Part shown: in pieces, positions 12,202 to 22,869 of the stretch
Layout of the letters: each line of letters begins with the position of its first letter
Position numbering within the stretch: position 1 is the first letter of the stretch
Source: Portulaca oleracea
Lineage: Eukaryota > Streptophyta > Magnoliopsida > Caryophyllales > Portulacaceae
Assembly (NCBI GenBank): GCA_029582165.1
Contig: CM055869.1
Location: 5,364,425 to 5,428,424 of the forward strand
Direction of reading: 5' to 3'
Length of the DNA stretch: 64,000 bases
Notes under the pieces: model-generated
Database searches by the model: none
The model's input: the letters and a program-made list of their open reading frames with translations, nothing else
Told to the model about the DNA's origin: nothing
Program-made: the position numbers and the translations under genes

Positions 12202-12383
12202 CTCAATCTCTTTTTATGACATCTACAGCTAATATTGGAACTATAAATTAACCTACGTACTAATTGATGATCCTTGAACTTCGGAATATGTAAGTAATTG
12301 ATTTTTATTTTTTTACAAGTTGATTTATATGTATATTTATTTCCTACTAATTTGATGGATCGAATGTTTGTTTCATGTTGTAG

Positions 12384-12587
12384 TGGGCTCATGAGTGGCC
12401 ACGACGTGCAGTGCATATGTTCGAATTCCCGTTGGGTGGTCACGTACCAATTGAGACTCACAACAGCCTCCTCGATATGTATGAGCAGTGGTGTCGGCAT
12501 ATGCACATTCAGGCCCCCCCACGTCCGGCCCCAGAGGTTGAAGAAGAGGATGAAGAAGAAGAAGATGATGAGGAAGATGATGACTGA
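12384..12587 (+). CDS. Exon-like open frame with acidic tail, unrecognised
   Basis: An open frame of 67 codons starts just after a GTTGTAG splice-acceptor-like site and ends in TGA. It reads WAHEWPRRAVHMFEFPLG near its start, then HNSLLDMYEQWCRHM, then a run of 20 Glu/Asp residues at the C-terminus. Ordered, non-repetitive content followed by an acidic tail suggests a real last exon. No upstream exon was found and I do not recognise the family. It lies inside the MULE-like element, convergent with the OTU-like piece, so it may be part of the element's cargo. A transcript would be needed to treat it as a gene. Confidence 0.3.
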   Translation, partial: WAHEWPRRAVHMFEFPLGGHVPIETHNSLLDMYEQWCRHMHIQAPPRPAPEVEEEDEEEEDDEEDDD

Positions 12588-12772
12588 TTATAGTTTGTCG
12601 GTGTTTATTTCTGCTTGAACATTTGAACTTTATTTAAATTTAGTTTATGTTGTATGTAACGATTTGACTGTCGTTTGGTTTCTTTTTATATTGTATGAAC
12701 AATGTTGCCCCAAAACCATCTTTTTATATTGTATGAATGATGTTTCCACAATGTAGCATAATTCGAACTAAA

Positions 12773-13321
12773 TCATATGTTATCCCTACGAATTTGTCTA
12801 AGTCTAGACCACAACTGAAAACGGTCGAGAAGAGGGACATCAAACCCTTCAACGGAGTAGTCGCAGGCACGTCTCCATCTAATATCCAACGGAGGTAGAG
12901 GACATCCTTGTTGCAAATGCACGAGAACATAGTGGACTTTGTGGATATGTGCTAGGGCTACAACGCGTTCGGGAGCAACAATACCGGTCGGTACGTTGAG
13001 TGGCAAAACAGTCATGCATGACTCAGTTGTATGTTGGCCACGTCCATGAACAGTTGCGAGACTAACAAAAACGTAGTTCAGTATGGTGGCAGCGGGAAAC
13101 ATATCAGAAGGTGTTTCTAACCAATGTTCTGGGCCGCATCTTCCATGCAAATGACCTCTAATCCTGTTCATGGCAATGCGCATCGCGTCATCGAAGCCGT
13201 AAGTCGCATCGTACATTTGCGGATTTGATTTGATTTCATTTCTCATGGTATTTCTAACCATAGCCCACTTATGTTGGCCACCAAATCCACTTATGTTGGC
13301 CACCAAATCCAGCTTCTCCAA
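12773..13321 (-). pseudogene. OTU-like cysteine protease fragment of a MULE
   Basis: The 182-residue frame ends with HKVHYVLVHLQQGCPLPPLD, then RWRRACDYSVEGFDVPLL. That is the pattern of the C-terminal half of OTU-like proteases carried by plant MULEs: a catalytic-His strand, then 'GCPLPP', then 'W...Y'. Upstream, CGPEHWLETPSDMFPAATIL and a following TVLPL strand fit the preceding part of that domain. The region that would hold the catalytic cysteine is not in this frame, and the first Met is probably not a true start. It is inferred to be a decayed captive gene of the enclosing element. The assignment rests on motif memory and could be a related papain-fold domain. Confidence 0.45.
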
Positions 13322-13465
13322 TAATCTATGCCGTCTCCCCCAAATTCCTCAAGCAACACCTAAACAAAATTAATCAAATATAATTATACATAAGATTAAT
13401 CATGTTTTTTTTTTCAAAAAAAAAACATAAAATTATACAATATAATCGCACGTCCATATTGCGTT

Positions 13466-13680
13466 TCAACCTTGGCCCAATCACGTACAAGAAGCGCCTG
13501 TACCAAGGCTGAGCCACGGCAATGTCGCGGCCCAACCAAGGTCCAAGAGCGCCCAGGACAAGCCTGGACCAAGGCCCAGCCACGCCCAGCATGCGGCTCG
13601 ACCTTGGTCCAGGCTTGTCCTGGGCGCTCTTGGACCTTGGTTGGGCCGCGACATTTCCGCGGCTCAGCCTTGGTCTAAAC
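13466..13680. repeat. GC-rich hairpin 3
   Basis: The left arm carries CAACCAAGGTCCAAGAGCGC and the right arm its complement GCGCTCTTGGACCTTGGTTG, around a short GCCCAGCATGC centre. The outer parts (ACCAAGGCTGAGCC and GGCTCAGCCTTGGT) also pair. Arms are about 95 bases. It shares CCAAGGC/GCCTTGG motifs with hairpins 1 and 2. Confidence 0.8.
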
Positions 13681-13984
13681 GAGATATGGCACAATTCGAC
13701 ACAAAAATTACCAATTCAACATAATAAACAACAATTAAACATAAAATTTACCTCTTCTTCTTCAGATGATGATTCATTACTCATTGCTAGAAAAATTAGT
13801 AGGCTTTGTTTTGAGGATTTACAGATAAAAAGAGTGGTAGTTTATTCTAGAGAGAGAAGGAGAGAGAAAGAGGGAGAAAGAGTTTGGGAAGTATTGAGGG
13901 TGAAGGGTATGAAATGGAATTTCGCCAATTGGGCGACGACGAGCAAAGAAATAAGGCTGACAAAGAAAGAACGCCCTAATTAAT

Positions 13985-15249
13985 ATATGGAATGAAGTAT
14001 CTGAGTGGTTGACCAGAGATATTCGTTTGATCCCACGCCCGAGATCAATTTATACTGGGCCGCCTTTTTTTTGTCCTCATTGTCCTAATTATCAGCCCAC
14101 ATGCGTGCTATTTTTCAACTTTATCGTGTACATAAATTCACTCAATTAATTAAAATAAAAATTTCCGTCAATATATTCCCCATCTTTTGGCAATATAAAT
14201 TTCAACTTTAAGTTATTAATTTGTATTTGATCTATTTCTAGTATTCTATTTTCACCAATATCTTTATCACCGAAATCCAAAAGAGAGATTCTATTGTAGT
14301 TGAACTTTTTTTCAATTATAGTTGTTAAAAAATGTATTTTATTTTTAATAAGACAAAATTAATATATATGGATGAAAATGACTGGTTGCAACAAGCCATG
14401 ATCATGATAGTCATTGAGATACAAATATTTTTACAAAAAAAATAATATTTTTTAGAATATTCTATTATAATTGGAAAATTTTCAACTATCATAGTTAGAA
14501 TATATAACCACTATTGATTCTATTCTGAAATATTGAAATCAATATATTTTGATAAAAATAACTTGCCACTATAGTTAATCGTATCTATCGATACATAAAT
14601 ATTTTTAACGAATACAATTTATCTTGGCCAAATTAATAATAAGGAACTTTCAACTATAGTTGAAAAAAATTTAACTATAGTAGAATTTTCATATTATTAT
14701 GCATATTAAAAAGAATGGTAAAATTTTTTTAAACTTAATTGACATACTCCCTTAGTTTTTCTTTTATTCTTACTTTTTAACTATTGAGATTATGTGTCAC
14801 TTTATAATTCTTAGATATATATTAATTACTATTTTTTGTATTACATTCATTATATTCATCGAATAAAACACCAAATATTCATTTTAATTAAGTATATTAA
14901 CAATTTTTCTATAGCTACCTATTCATTTTGTAAACTTGATTTTACTCCAATCATCCAAAATATTTATTAAAAAACTGACGAGAGTAATTAATAACAATAT
15001 ATAATTTGAAACGAAGAAAGTATCTCAATAAGAATTAAAATAACAATTATATAAGTATAAAAATCAAAAACTATAAAATTAATTAAAATTAAATCCACAA
15101 ATTGTTATGAAAAAAGTTGAGAAAAACAATGAAGCGACCCTAATTTTCTTGATAGTCATGGGTCTACTTGTCCAAGTTACCAAGTAGACCTATTTTTGTT
15201 TGAAAGCAAATAAATTAAAATAGAATAGGTCTTAAAAAATTTAAATAAA
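13985..15249. other. AT-rich intergenic DNA
   Basis: No gene. The motif AACTATAGTTGA recurs in both orientations between 14300 and 14700, which suggests an old foldback element, but clear ends are not visible. Confidence 0.35.
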
Positions 15250-15762
15250 AAGAAGTGTGTATTGGGTATACCTGTCTAAATAAACTCAAAACTATCTTAT
15301 AATATTTACCACTTTTATTGGAGCATATAAAATGAGTTAATTGAAAGTCTAACAATTAATGACAATATAAAAGAAAGGCATTCAACATGTTTTTATATAT
15401 ATATATATATTTATATATTTATATATTATATATATATATATTTATATATATATATATATATTTATATATTTATATATTATATATATATATATTTATATAT
15501 ATATATATATATATATTAAATTCTTCTATAAATATAAGTGAGTATGTTCATTTTGACTCTATCCAAAGAACGAGTTTCAAAATTTTAAAGTATAAAGATG
15601 TATGTGTGTTGGATATATATACCTGTCTAGGTAAACCCAAAACTATCTTGTAATATTTACTACTTTTATTGGAGTATAAAATGAGTAAATTGTAAGCCCC
15701 ACAAATCATGATAATATAAAAGAAAGGCATTCAACGTGTTTATATATGTGTTTTTTTTTTTT
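15250..15762 (+). repeat. Direct duplication of about 155 bp flanking an AT microsatellite
   Basis: Bases 15255-15405 (TACCTGTCTAAATAAAC...GGCATTCAACATGTTT) are repeated at about 15620-15745 with substitutions. A (TA)n tract and a short unique segment lie between them. The period is about 350 bases. Confidence 0.7.
15389..15515. repeat. (TA)n microsatellite with TTTA interruptions
   Basis: About 125 bases of TA repeats are broken by regularly spaced TTTATATATT units. The Tyr/Ile-rich open frame across it is an artefact of the repeat. Confidence 0.9.
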
Positions 15763-16165
15763 TTTAAAATTCTTCTATGAAGGTTAGTGAACTTGTCCAT
15801 TTTACCCCTATTCAATGTTAAATTAGCTAAGGCAAATATAAATAATCAACCTTTCCATTGCCACACTTCAGATTATTTTACTTCTACCAAAAGTTGAACC
15901 TTGGTGAGGAGCTTTGGAATATAGAGATTGTTGTTGATTATAAGTTACCTCCTAATGTTAATACGTTTGTAAGTGTTATACTGTTCTGTGCTTGAAAGCA
16001 CTTTTTGACTGAAATCTATCTAACTGAGCAGCCTTAATTTTTCAAAAAGAAAAAAAGTTATTCTACCCAAATTGTGTAAACCAAGTGTTATAGGCTTCTA
16101 GCACCCTATGCTATACCCATCACACTTCTGGAGTCAACTAGAAATTCACACTTTCTTCAATATTC
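15763..16165. other. Intergenic
   Basis: No coding or repeat structure is recognised. Confidence 0.4.
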
Positions 16166-16183
16166 AATACTTGACCATCCATT

Positions 16184-16373
16184 ACTAGAAGGACCAATAA
16201 TAAGACTGCTCACTCATGCCATTGCTCACATACAACCCGTAAGTTTTGGGGACCGTGTGTGGTTTTTGGAGATGCCAGATCTAGTCCACGATTTGGCTAG
16301 TGTAGATATGGGTAATTTTTTGAACAATGATTCAGTATAATTTTGTTAGTTTTTTAGTTTTCAAAAAAAAAAA
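16184..16373 (+). mobile_element. Short poly(A)-tailed retroposed insert with 18-bp TSD
   Basis: A 190-bp insert ends in 11 A residues and is bounded by identical 18-base copies of AATACTTGACCATCCATT at 16166-16183 and 16374-16391. A long identical TSD plus an A-tail is the signature of LINE-machinery (target-primed) insertion. I see no tRNA A/B boxes, so it is more likely a severely 5'-truncated LINE tail or a retroposed transcript fragment than a SINE. Confidence 0.8.
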
Positions 16374-16391
16374 AATACTTGACCATCCATT

Positions 16392-17486
16392 CGAAAGCCT
16401 CAAAACTCAACCCGAGCTTTGTTTGTATTGTGCTACATGCATATAAATCTACCTTCCTCTAGGAGACTAATGTCATCCTCACCATTCATCTCCATTGACT
16501 CATCTTGTGCACTTATCGGATTCACCATCCATCAAGGAGGCTGGATGAGGCCTTGCACAACCTCAATTTTTCGGCATCAACTTCCCTATAGTCAAATTCT
16601 TATTACATGAGAAGTTCTCGAATCTCACTTCGCCACTTTCAACCATATATGCTTTGAATGAAATTTAACATTCAAGTATGTTTTATCCTTGACAGTAAAA
16701 GCGAGTAATTAGTCAATTAAATAACACTCTGACAATCATAGAAGGCGACCACATTATTTCCTTATACCTCCAAGAAATCATGCAACCATATTATCTCCTT
16801 AGCTACCTCTGACAAGCAATATAGTTAGATTTTGTGTAGACATCACTATACACTTTTGAATTCTTTTGCTCGTGTCGAATTCATCTCTCGAATGAATATC
16901 TATGTAACATTTCAAATCAAGACTAATTCCAACAAATACAAAATAATATTTACAGTTACCTTTCAAATATTTCAAAAGCTACTTCACAACTTTCTAAGTT
17001 GCCAACTCCCACTACAAAAACTATTGATCGATCCACCCCAAAAATGTAATATTTTTATGCACATTGTCATTGTTATTGTTAACTTTGAATTTCATATAAA
17101 AATGCTTACTTTTATTGTAAAGTGATAAATTATGAATGATTTTATGAAATTCACCAAAGTAAGTTAAAATAAAATATACCAATTTTTCTTAAGAATTTTA
17201 TAAAATCAAGGTTGGTCAAAGAATAGCCTAATTATACTCCTAAGAAATAAGCAAAAGTTATTTTAGTGAAAATTAAGTTTATATTATTTTGACTAATGAA
17301 TTTTCTCAAAATAATTTTCTAATTTTAGCTAAACTTGGCCCCCCAAGAGTTGAAATAATTTTTTGGTTAATAAATTTTTAGTAGGAATATTTTATCTGAC
17401 AAAATTTAATTAGGTAAAAATAACAAATACATAAGGGAACTACTATCTCAGGGATAGTGTAATGTCTCCGAGCTGAGGGCAACCAA
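16392..17486. other. Intergenic
   Basis: AT-rich. Open frames at 16419-16610 and 16832-17125 have no domain, splice context or coding-like composition and are not called. Confidence 0.4.
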
Positions 17487-18060
17487 TAGTGGCGAAGCTA
17501 GTAAGGGTCAAGGGAGGTCAGTTGACCCCCCCTCCCCCTAGCTTTTTTTGGGAAAAAAAATCAATTTACAGCTATTTCAATCGTTACAGATAGTTATATA
17601 TTATATTGTTGCAAAAGAATCAACAAGTAAAACATAATCTATTTGTTAAACAAGTTATATATTAGTTATATATTATATTATGTTCAATTTATTAGTTTTT
17701 CTTAAATTTGTACGGAGTATTGAATAATTAGTAAATTTGTTAATTTTATGATGAAATCATAATCTATTTATGTAATTTTCTCATAAATTTGTATTGAATA
17801 ATTAGTAAATTTGCTAATTTTGTGATGAAATCATAATCTATTTATGTATTTTTTTTCTTAAATTTGTATTGAATAATTAGTAAATTTGCTAATTTTGTGA
17901 TGAAATCATAATCTATTTATGTATTTTTATTTTCAAAATTATCTCATTAAACTTTGTGTTATTTGAATAAGTTAAAATTTTTAAAATTTATTCAAATATT
18001 TTTTTTATTTATTAAATTTTATCTTGACACCCCTTGTATCGAGTCCTGGCTTCGCCACTG
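17487..18060. mobile_element. hAT MITE with 8-bp TSD
   Basis: The left end TAGTGGCGAAGC and the right end GCTTCGCCACTG are inverted repeats. GCAACCAA flanks both sides (17479-17486 and 18061-18068), a perfect 8-bp duplication typical of hAT elements. There is no transposase frame. Confidence 0.85.
17715..17935 (+). repeat. Three tandem units of about 75 bp inside the hAT MITE
   Basis: GTATTGAATAATTAGTAAAT followed by ...GATGAAATCATAATC occurs three times in a row. The second and third units are nearly identical. Confidence 0.85.
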
Positions 18061-18068
18061 GCAACCAA

Positions 18069-18678
18069 CCATACACGCGCTTGTGTAACGGATACCGACT
18101 AAGTTAAGAACTTATCGGTATCAATGTAGTTGATCACATGTTTTTAATGTGGTTAATTGTTTTCATTTTATCATTGTATCAAGTGTTAAGCTTATGAGTG
18201 GTTTCATACTTAGTAAACCATTTTTACATGATAAGTCTAGACAATTATATATGAAGTGGCGGAAGTGGAAGTATGTTTAATGGTCAAAGTCTTTAAATAT
18301 TTTTTTGGTGCAAATCTTTCCTTTTTTAAAATTGTGGGAGTCATTGCTCTCGCAATACCGGAGATGGAACATTAAAGGTTACTCTCCCTCCCAACAGATG
18401 CGCTTCTCAGGACTCGAACTTGTGTTCTCATCCTTATGGGGGTCGACTTGCTTACCACTCTTCCAACACCTTGTTGGTTCAACATCTTTAAATATGAATC
18501 TTGATAATAATTATATTGATCACGAAAGTGACTGCGTGAGTCTTAGGAGTAAATGACTAGGGTTGTCAAAATGTCACCCTTGTGGAGTTGTCTTGTATGT
18601 TTTTTTTTTCTCTAATTTGGTGTGAGATGCCACAAGCGAGATCAATTTTGATTTGGGATGCCTCTTTTCTCTTTTACA
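18069..18678. other. Intergenic
   Basis: No gene. The open frame 18305-18556 has no recognisable domain. Confidence 0.4.
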
Positions 18679-18847
18679 CATTTGTCTTAATAAATTACTA
18701 AAAGGTACCATATGTTTTGCAGTATCTATTTTAAGGGGACCACATTATTGAAAATAATTTATAGGTACACTATGTTTTGTAGTACCTATTTTCTGGTGAC
18801 AAATTATTTTTTAGTTTTATTACAAGATCCCCAAGCCTTTTTATAAT

Positions 18848-19048
18848 GGGTTATTGGATTATAATAATACGAACTTTGGGCCATATAAGACTTAATAATA
18901 CAAACTTTCGATTTTATTCTTAATAATACGAACTTTGACCCCCTGTTGGATACAGTAACACGCCACCGAGTTAAGATTTACTTGACTCGGCGGCGATCTG
19001 ACGTGGCGGCGGAGGGATGTCCCATTCAGCTTTTTTTTCCACATCAGC

Positions 19049-19101
<53 letters not shown>

Positions 19102-20484
19102 ACTCATCCTCTTCGTCAGTCCCAGATTTTTCTCCTTCTTCCTCCTCCTCCTCCTCCTCCTTCTTCTTCTACTCGAACTCTTCATTTTTTCCCTTTGTCA
19201 ATGGCTTCTGCATTTTTTTCTCCACCAACATCCACTACAACACATCCCAAGTCCCATTCACTCTCCACCAACATCCACCACTGACGAAATTTTGACAGCT
19301 CTACACAAAACCCACATCTACAACTACAGAAAAAGCACGAAAAATTGCAAGAAATTCCAGCAATTCATTAACCTACTATTTTCATTTGAAATTTCCACGA
19401 ACAATTATCGATTCTTTACCACTAACCAATCAATCAAACCAACACAACACCAACAAAATACGAAAACCCACATAAAAAACTGCACAAAAATCACGAAATT
19501 GCAAGAAATTCCAGGAAATTTTTTTTTTCTGAGTTTTGCTTGGAATCTGGGTTGAAAAATCGAGACTTTCTTGTTTCTTGTTTCTGGATTCGTTCTTGTT
19601 TCTGGAAATACAATTGAAGATAAGGGAAGAGCCAAAGAATAAGAGGAAAAGGGGAGGATAGTGGTTGGGCAATCGTCCCGTTTTTGGAAATCGCTCATTC
19701 TGTCCATACGTACGTTTGGTCGGTTTCGATGTTGTCGTCGGCGACGTAGCAGAGGTCGTGGAAGGTGGTGGTGGTGGTTGCGGCGGCGGAGGAGGAGTTC
19801 AGTGGGGGGGGGGGGGAGGATGTGGTGAGGGATTGAGTGGGGAATTCCATTGAACTTGTAGTGGGCAAGTTTAGGAAGGATGGGTTTTGAGGTAAGATTC
19901 AGGGTTTTTTAGAGGAAGTGAAGGTGTTGGTGGAGGAGAAGATGCAGAGAGCAGTTGCCATAGCCATAGCCATTTTTAGAGGAAGGTAAGATTCAGGGCT
20001 TTTTAGAGGAAGGGAAGGTGTTAGAGGAAGGGAAGAGCCATTATTTTGAGCTGCGAATTTGAAATCAAACTGGGTTTAATCAATTAATTTTCATGGAAGA
20101 TGGATGAGGGTGAAGAAGGAAGAAGAAGAAGGAGGAAGAAGAAGATGGATGAACTGGAACTGCAACGAAGAAAGAGAGAGGAGGGAGGAGAGAGGAGAGA
20201 GGAGAGAGGAGAGAGAGAGAGAGAGAGGTAGGATGACATGGACAAATATTGCTGATTGGGCAAGTCAAAATTGACTAAATTCATCTCCTCCACATGCCAA
20301 ACATCAAAGGCACATGCAACAACCGCCAGCTAGACTTTCCGGCGAGTCAACATAACTCTAACTCGGTCTCATGTTACTGGGGCCAACAGGGGGCCAAAGT
20401 TCGTATTATTAAGAATCAAATCGAAAGTTCGTATTATTAAGTCTTATATGGCCCAAAGTTCGTATTATTAGAATCCAATTACCC
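18848..20484. mobile_element. Non-autonomous MULE, 1637 bp, with 9-bp TSD
   Basis: About 95-base terminal inverted repeats contain three spaced copies of AAAGTTCGTATTATTA (complement on the left). TTTTATAAT is duplicated at 18839-18847 and 20485-20493, a perfect 9-bp TSD. The interior has a CT-rich tract, GC-rich exon-like stretches (for example 19725-19800, Gly-codon rich) and a GA-rich tract, and no transposase. The mixed interior could be captured host sequence (Pack-MULE), but no parent gene is identified. Confidence 0.85.
19050..19098. repeat. (CT)n microsatellite
   Basis: An uninterrupted CT run inside the MULE. A weaker GA run mirrors it at 20172-20226. Ser/Leu-rich frames across it are artefacts. 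Confidence 0.9.
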
Positions 20485-20922
20485 TTTTATAATTGCAAAA
20501 TATCTCTACTTTGATAAAAGCTTGTTAATTTATATTTTCACCTGCATTACTATTTGTTTTAAAGAATTAACATCTCCATATTTTTCATTGACAAACTCTG
20601 ATAATTTGTTTTAAAGAATTACTATATGTTCTGCATTACTATTTGCTCTGATACCAAATGAAAAATATGGAGATGTTAATTCTTTAAAACAAATAGTAAT
20701 GCAAGTGGAAATATAAATTGACAAGTTTTTATGAAGGTAGAGATATTTTTGCAATTTTACATAGTCTTGGGGATCTTGTAATAAATCTAAAAGATAATTT
20801 GTCACCAAAAAATAGGTACTACAAAACACAAGGTACCTAGAAATTATTTTCAATAATATGGTCCCCTAAAAATAGATACCGCAAAACATAGGATATCTTT
20901 TAGTAATTTATTGCATTTGTCT

Positions 20923-21393
20923 ATTTATAAGTGGGTCGTCTATGTACTTTATATTAATAATAATAATTACATTGTGTAGTTCTTATATGAACAACTATTG
21001 CATGAATGCTTTTATTATTCTTTTTACCTTTTACTTTAGTTTGCTTACTACGTAGTTTAGTTCATTTTATATTAATCACTATACCCTTAAATTTTAATTC
21101 GCCTGGCAATTACACGTTTGATGTTTATGCATTTAATCTGTTCGATTTACGTTGCCTTTCTAATTCATACTATAGTCCAAGTAGAGACAACTTTGATACT
21201 TGCCACTACTACATCTACACCATATACTTGCAGTTAGTGGAATCCATGTGACCAATGACACCATATAGATTAAGAAATAGTTATTCCAACCATATCCAAC
21301 CATTCATTGAACCGTGATTATTTTTTTTTTACGCCGAATACATATATGGATGACATGAGACACAAAGTCGAAAGTTTAAGAAACTCTAGTTTA
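20923..21393. other. Intergenic
   Basis: AT-rich, no supported gene. The frame 21006-21251 is low complexity in composition and unrecognised. Confidence 0.4.
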
Positions 21394-21611
21394 AGAGAGA
21401 GAGGGGAGGTTGATGTGGACAAATTAAAGCTGACTGGGACTTGCCTCCGACGCCACGTCATCCCGTTACTGAGTTAAGTTCAACTTAACTTGGTGACGTA
21501 CTGTACGTTCGAGGCAACAGGGGGTCAAAGTTCGTATTATTAATCACCAAATCAAAAGTTCGTATTATTAAGTCTTATATGGCCAAAAGTTCGTATTATT
21601 AGAATCCAATT
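21394..21611 (-). mobile_element. MULE terminal fragment, same family as 18848-20484
   Basis: It carries the right-end TIR, with three copies of AAAGTTCGTATTATTA spaced as in the complete copy, and part of the subterminal sequence (CCGTTACTGAGTTAAG, GGCAACAGGGGGTCAAAG). The left terminus is missing. Its start is approximate. Confidence 0.7.
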
Positions 21612-21750
21612 TCAATTCCCTAAATAATAAGTAGCCTAATTATTTTTTCGATACAAATACACTTTTAATTTTACTTTTAAGGACAAACGGGTCGGCCCAT
21701 GAGATGACCTTTATTTTTACTAGAAAACCTTGAACTGGCCCATACCAACT

Positions 21751-21943
21751 TTGACCTAACCCGAGTGACTAATCAGCTGACCCAGACCCGGCTGGACCCG
21801 TTACCCACCCCTTTTCTACCCATATAGATTTCTTGTATGGACACACCTTTAACTTATATATCCCTGGAGTACAACCCAATTTCCCCATAATTGGAGGCAG
21901 CAAGTACTTGTTTACCATTTTCGCATCTTCGAAGAAGTCAAAA
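21751..21943. promoter_or_regulatory. W-box cores upstream of WRKY-A
   Basis: TTGACC lies at 21751 on the plus strand, and GTCAAAA at 21937 gives TTTTGAC on the minus strand. Both contain the TTGAC core bound by canonical WRKY proteins, which fits the auto- or cross-regulation common in this family. Presence of the core is seen; use is inferred. Confidence 0.4.
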
Positions 21944-21974
21944 CCTCATTCTCTCTGTGTGTTTTTTCCCAGGC

Positions 21975-21981
21975 TATAAAA
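21975..21981 (+). promoter_or_regulatory. TATA box of WRKY-A
   Basis: TATAAAA lies 128 bases upstream of the WRKY-A start codon, just before the GA repeat, which would then be in the 5' UTR. Confidence 0.6.
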
Positions 21982-22017
21982 CGTTGTCGTCAGATTAACA
22001 CACACGCACAGACAGAC

Positions 22018-22020
<3 letters not shown>

Positions 22021-22101
<81 letters not shown>
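22021..22101 (+). repeat. (GA)n microsatellite abutting the WRKY-A start codon
   Basis: About 81 bases of GA repeats end 1 base before the ATG at 22103, so the repeat fills most of the inferred 5' UTR. A shorter GA repeat sits in the same place in WRKY-B. Confidence 0.95.
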
Positions 22102-22102
<1 letters not shown>

Positions 22103-22104
<2 letters not shown>

Positions 22105-22869
22105 GGATATGTTGGTGGAAGAGCTTAAAAGAGGGTTAGAAGCAGCATATGAGCTACACATGGAACTCACTGAAAGGCTAATAGAGAAAAAGGCTGACAA
22201 TGATGACCAAGAGCTGATGGCAAGTATGGAGCATCACATCACGATTATCTTGCAAACATTCCACAATTGCATTTCAAGATTAAGGTCAACCACTGATACA
22301 TTCAATATTCCCAACACAATCTCAACAGATGAAGCACTATACTGCGATATTATGGGGTAAGAAACCATCTGTATTGTTTTCAGATGGTCTGATCTGTAAT
22401 CTGTTACATTCAACACTATATTTACTTTACTTCAAATGATCATCTGCAGGCCAATTAGACAGTTTCAACCCATAATGATTACTACTGAGCTGAAAGAGGA
22501 CGGATTCAAGTGGAGAAAATACGGGAAGAAGCCCATTCTCAGTTCCAAATATCCCAGGTACGTATATACCCATAACAAGAAGTACCACCTTACACTTTGA
22601 CCTACCTAAATCCTTTTCAATTCCATGATACGTACAATGTTTGCGTATGCAGAGAGTACTACAAATGCAGATACAGTGTAAACGGTTGTAGGGCATTCAA
22701 GTATGTCCAGATGATTTCCGATTCTCCAACAACTAAGTACCGAGTGATGTACTCCGGTTGTCACACATGCACACAACTCCTGCCAGAATCACCCGAAATC
22801 TTAAGCTTCTGTGGCTCAAGCGAATCATCCAACCTTGAACACGAACCAACATGCAGATCACAGTTTTAG
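22103..22869 (+). CDS. WRKY-A: group III WRKY transcription factor, WRKYGKK variant, short C-terminus
   Basis: Three exons: 22103-22356, 22450-22557 and 22653-22869, encoding 192 residues. Both introns have GT-AG ends; the second splits the Arg codon before EYY, the conserved WRKY 'R-type' intron site. The N-terminus (MDMLVEELKRGLEAAYELHM) is helical and like other group III proteins. The domain reads FKWRKYGKK, so Gln of the usual WRKYGQK is Lys. The zinc finger is C-X6-C-X24-H-T-C, whereas group III normally has C-X7-C-X23-H-X-C. The protein stops 28 residues after the finger, lacking the acidic tail seen in WRKY-C. It is expected to be a nuclear DNA-binding protein. WRKYGKK proteins are known to prefer sites other than the standard W-box. 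Whether the short form activates or competes is unknown. The exon structure is confident; expression is not shown. Confidence 0.88.

Larger units (their letters stand above)
10929..13976. mobile_element. MULE-like element, 3.05 kb, with OTU-like gene remnant
   Basis: The outer 100-150 bases are inverted relatives: a GTCGCCC-rich segment, then a conserved stretch like CCATTACATACCC, then a CT-rich run on the left and the complementary GA-rich run on the right. TAATTAAT (10921-10928 and 13977-13984) flanks both ends as a possible 8-bp duplication; Mutator elements usually give 9. Inside are GC-rich hairpins, a 53-bp perfect-arm-like hairpin, a short acidic frame (+) and an OTU-like protease piece (-). 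No MULE transposase (MUDR/DDE) is present, so it would be non-autonomous. Confidence 0.55.
18688..20913. mobile_element. Foldback element with 9-bp TSD, host to a nested MULE
   Basis: The outer arms (18688-18838 plus 20494-20590, against 20655-20913) are inverted repeats. The left AATAAATTACTAAAAGG...TTACAAGATCCCCAAG pairs with the right CTTGGGGATCTTGTAATA...TTTTAGTAATTTATT, and the inner arms around ATTAACATCTCCATATTTTT also pair. CATTTGTCT at 18679-18687 and 20914-20922 is a 9-bp TSD as in Mutator-type insertions. Without the nested insert the element would be about 580 bp and almost entirely hairpin. Confidence 0.8.

Noticed and set aside
15387..15653. 88-codon frame rich in Tyr/Ile
   Set aside because: It translates a TA microsatellite.
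18946..19295. Ser/Leu-rich frames of 92-112 codons
   Set aside because: They translate the CT microsatellite inside a MULE and overlap in two frames.
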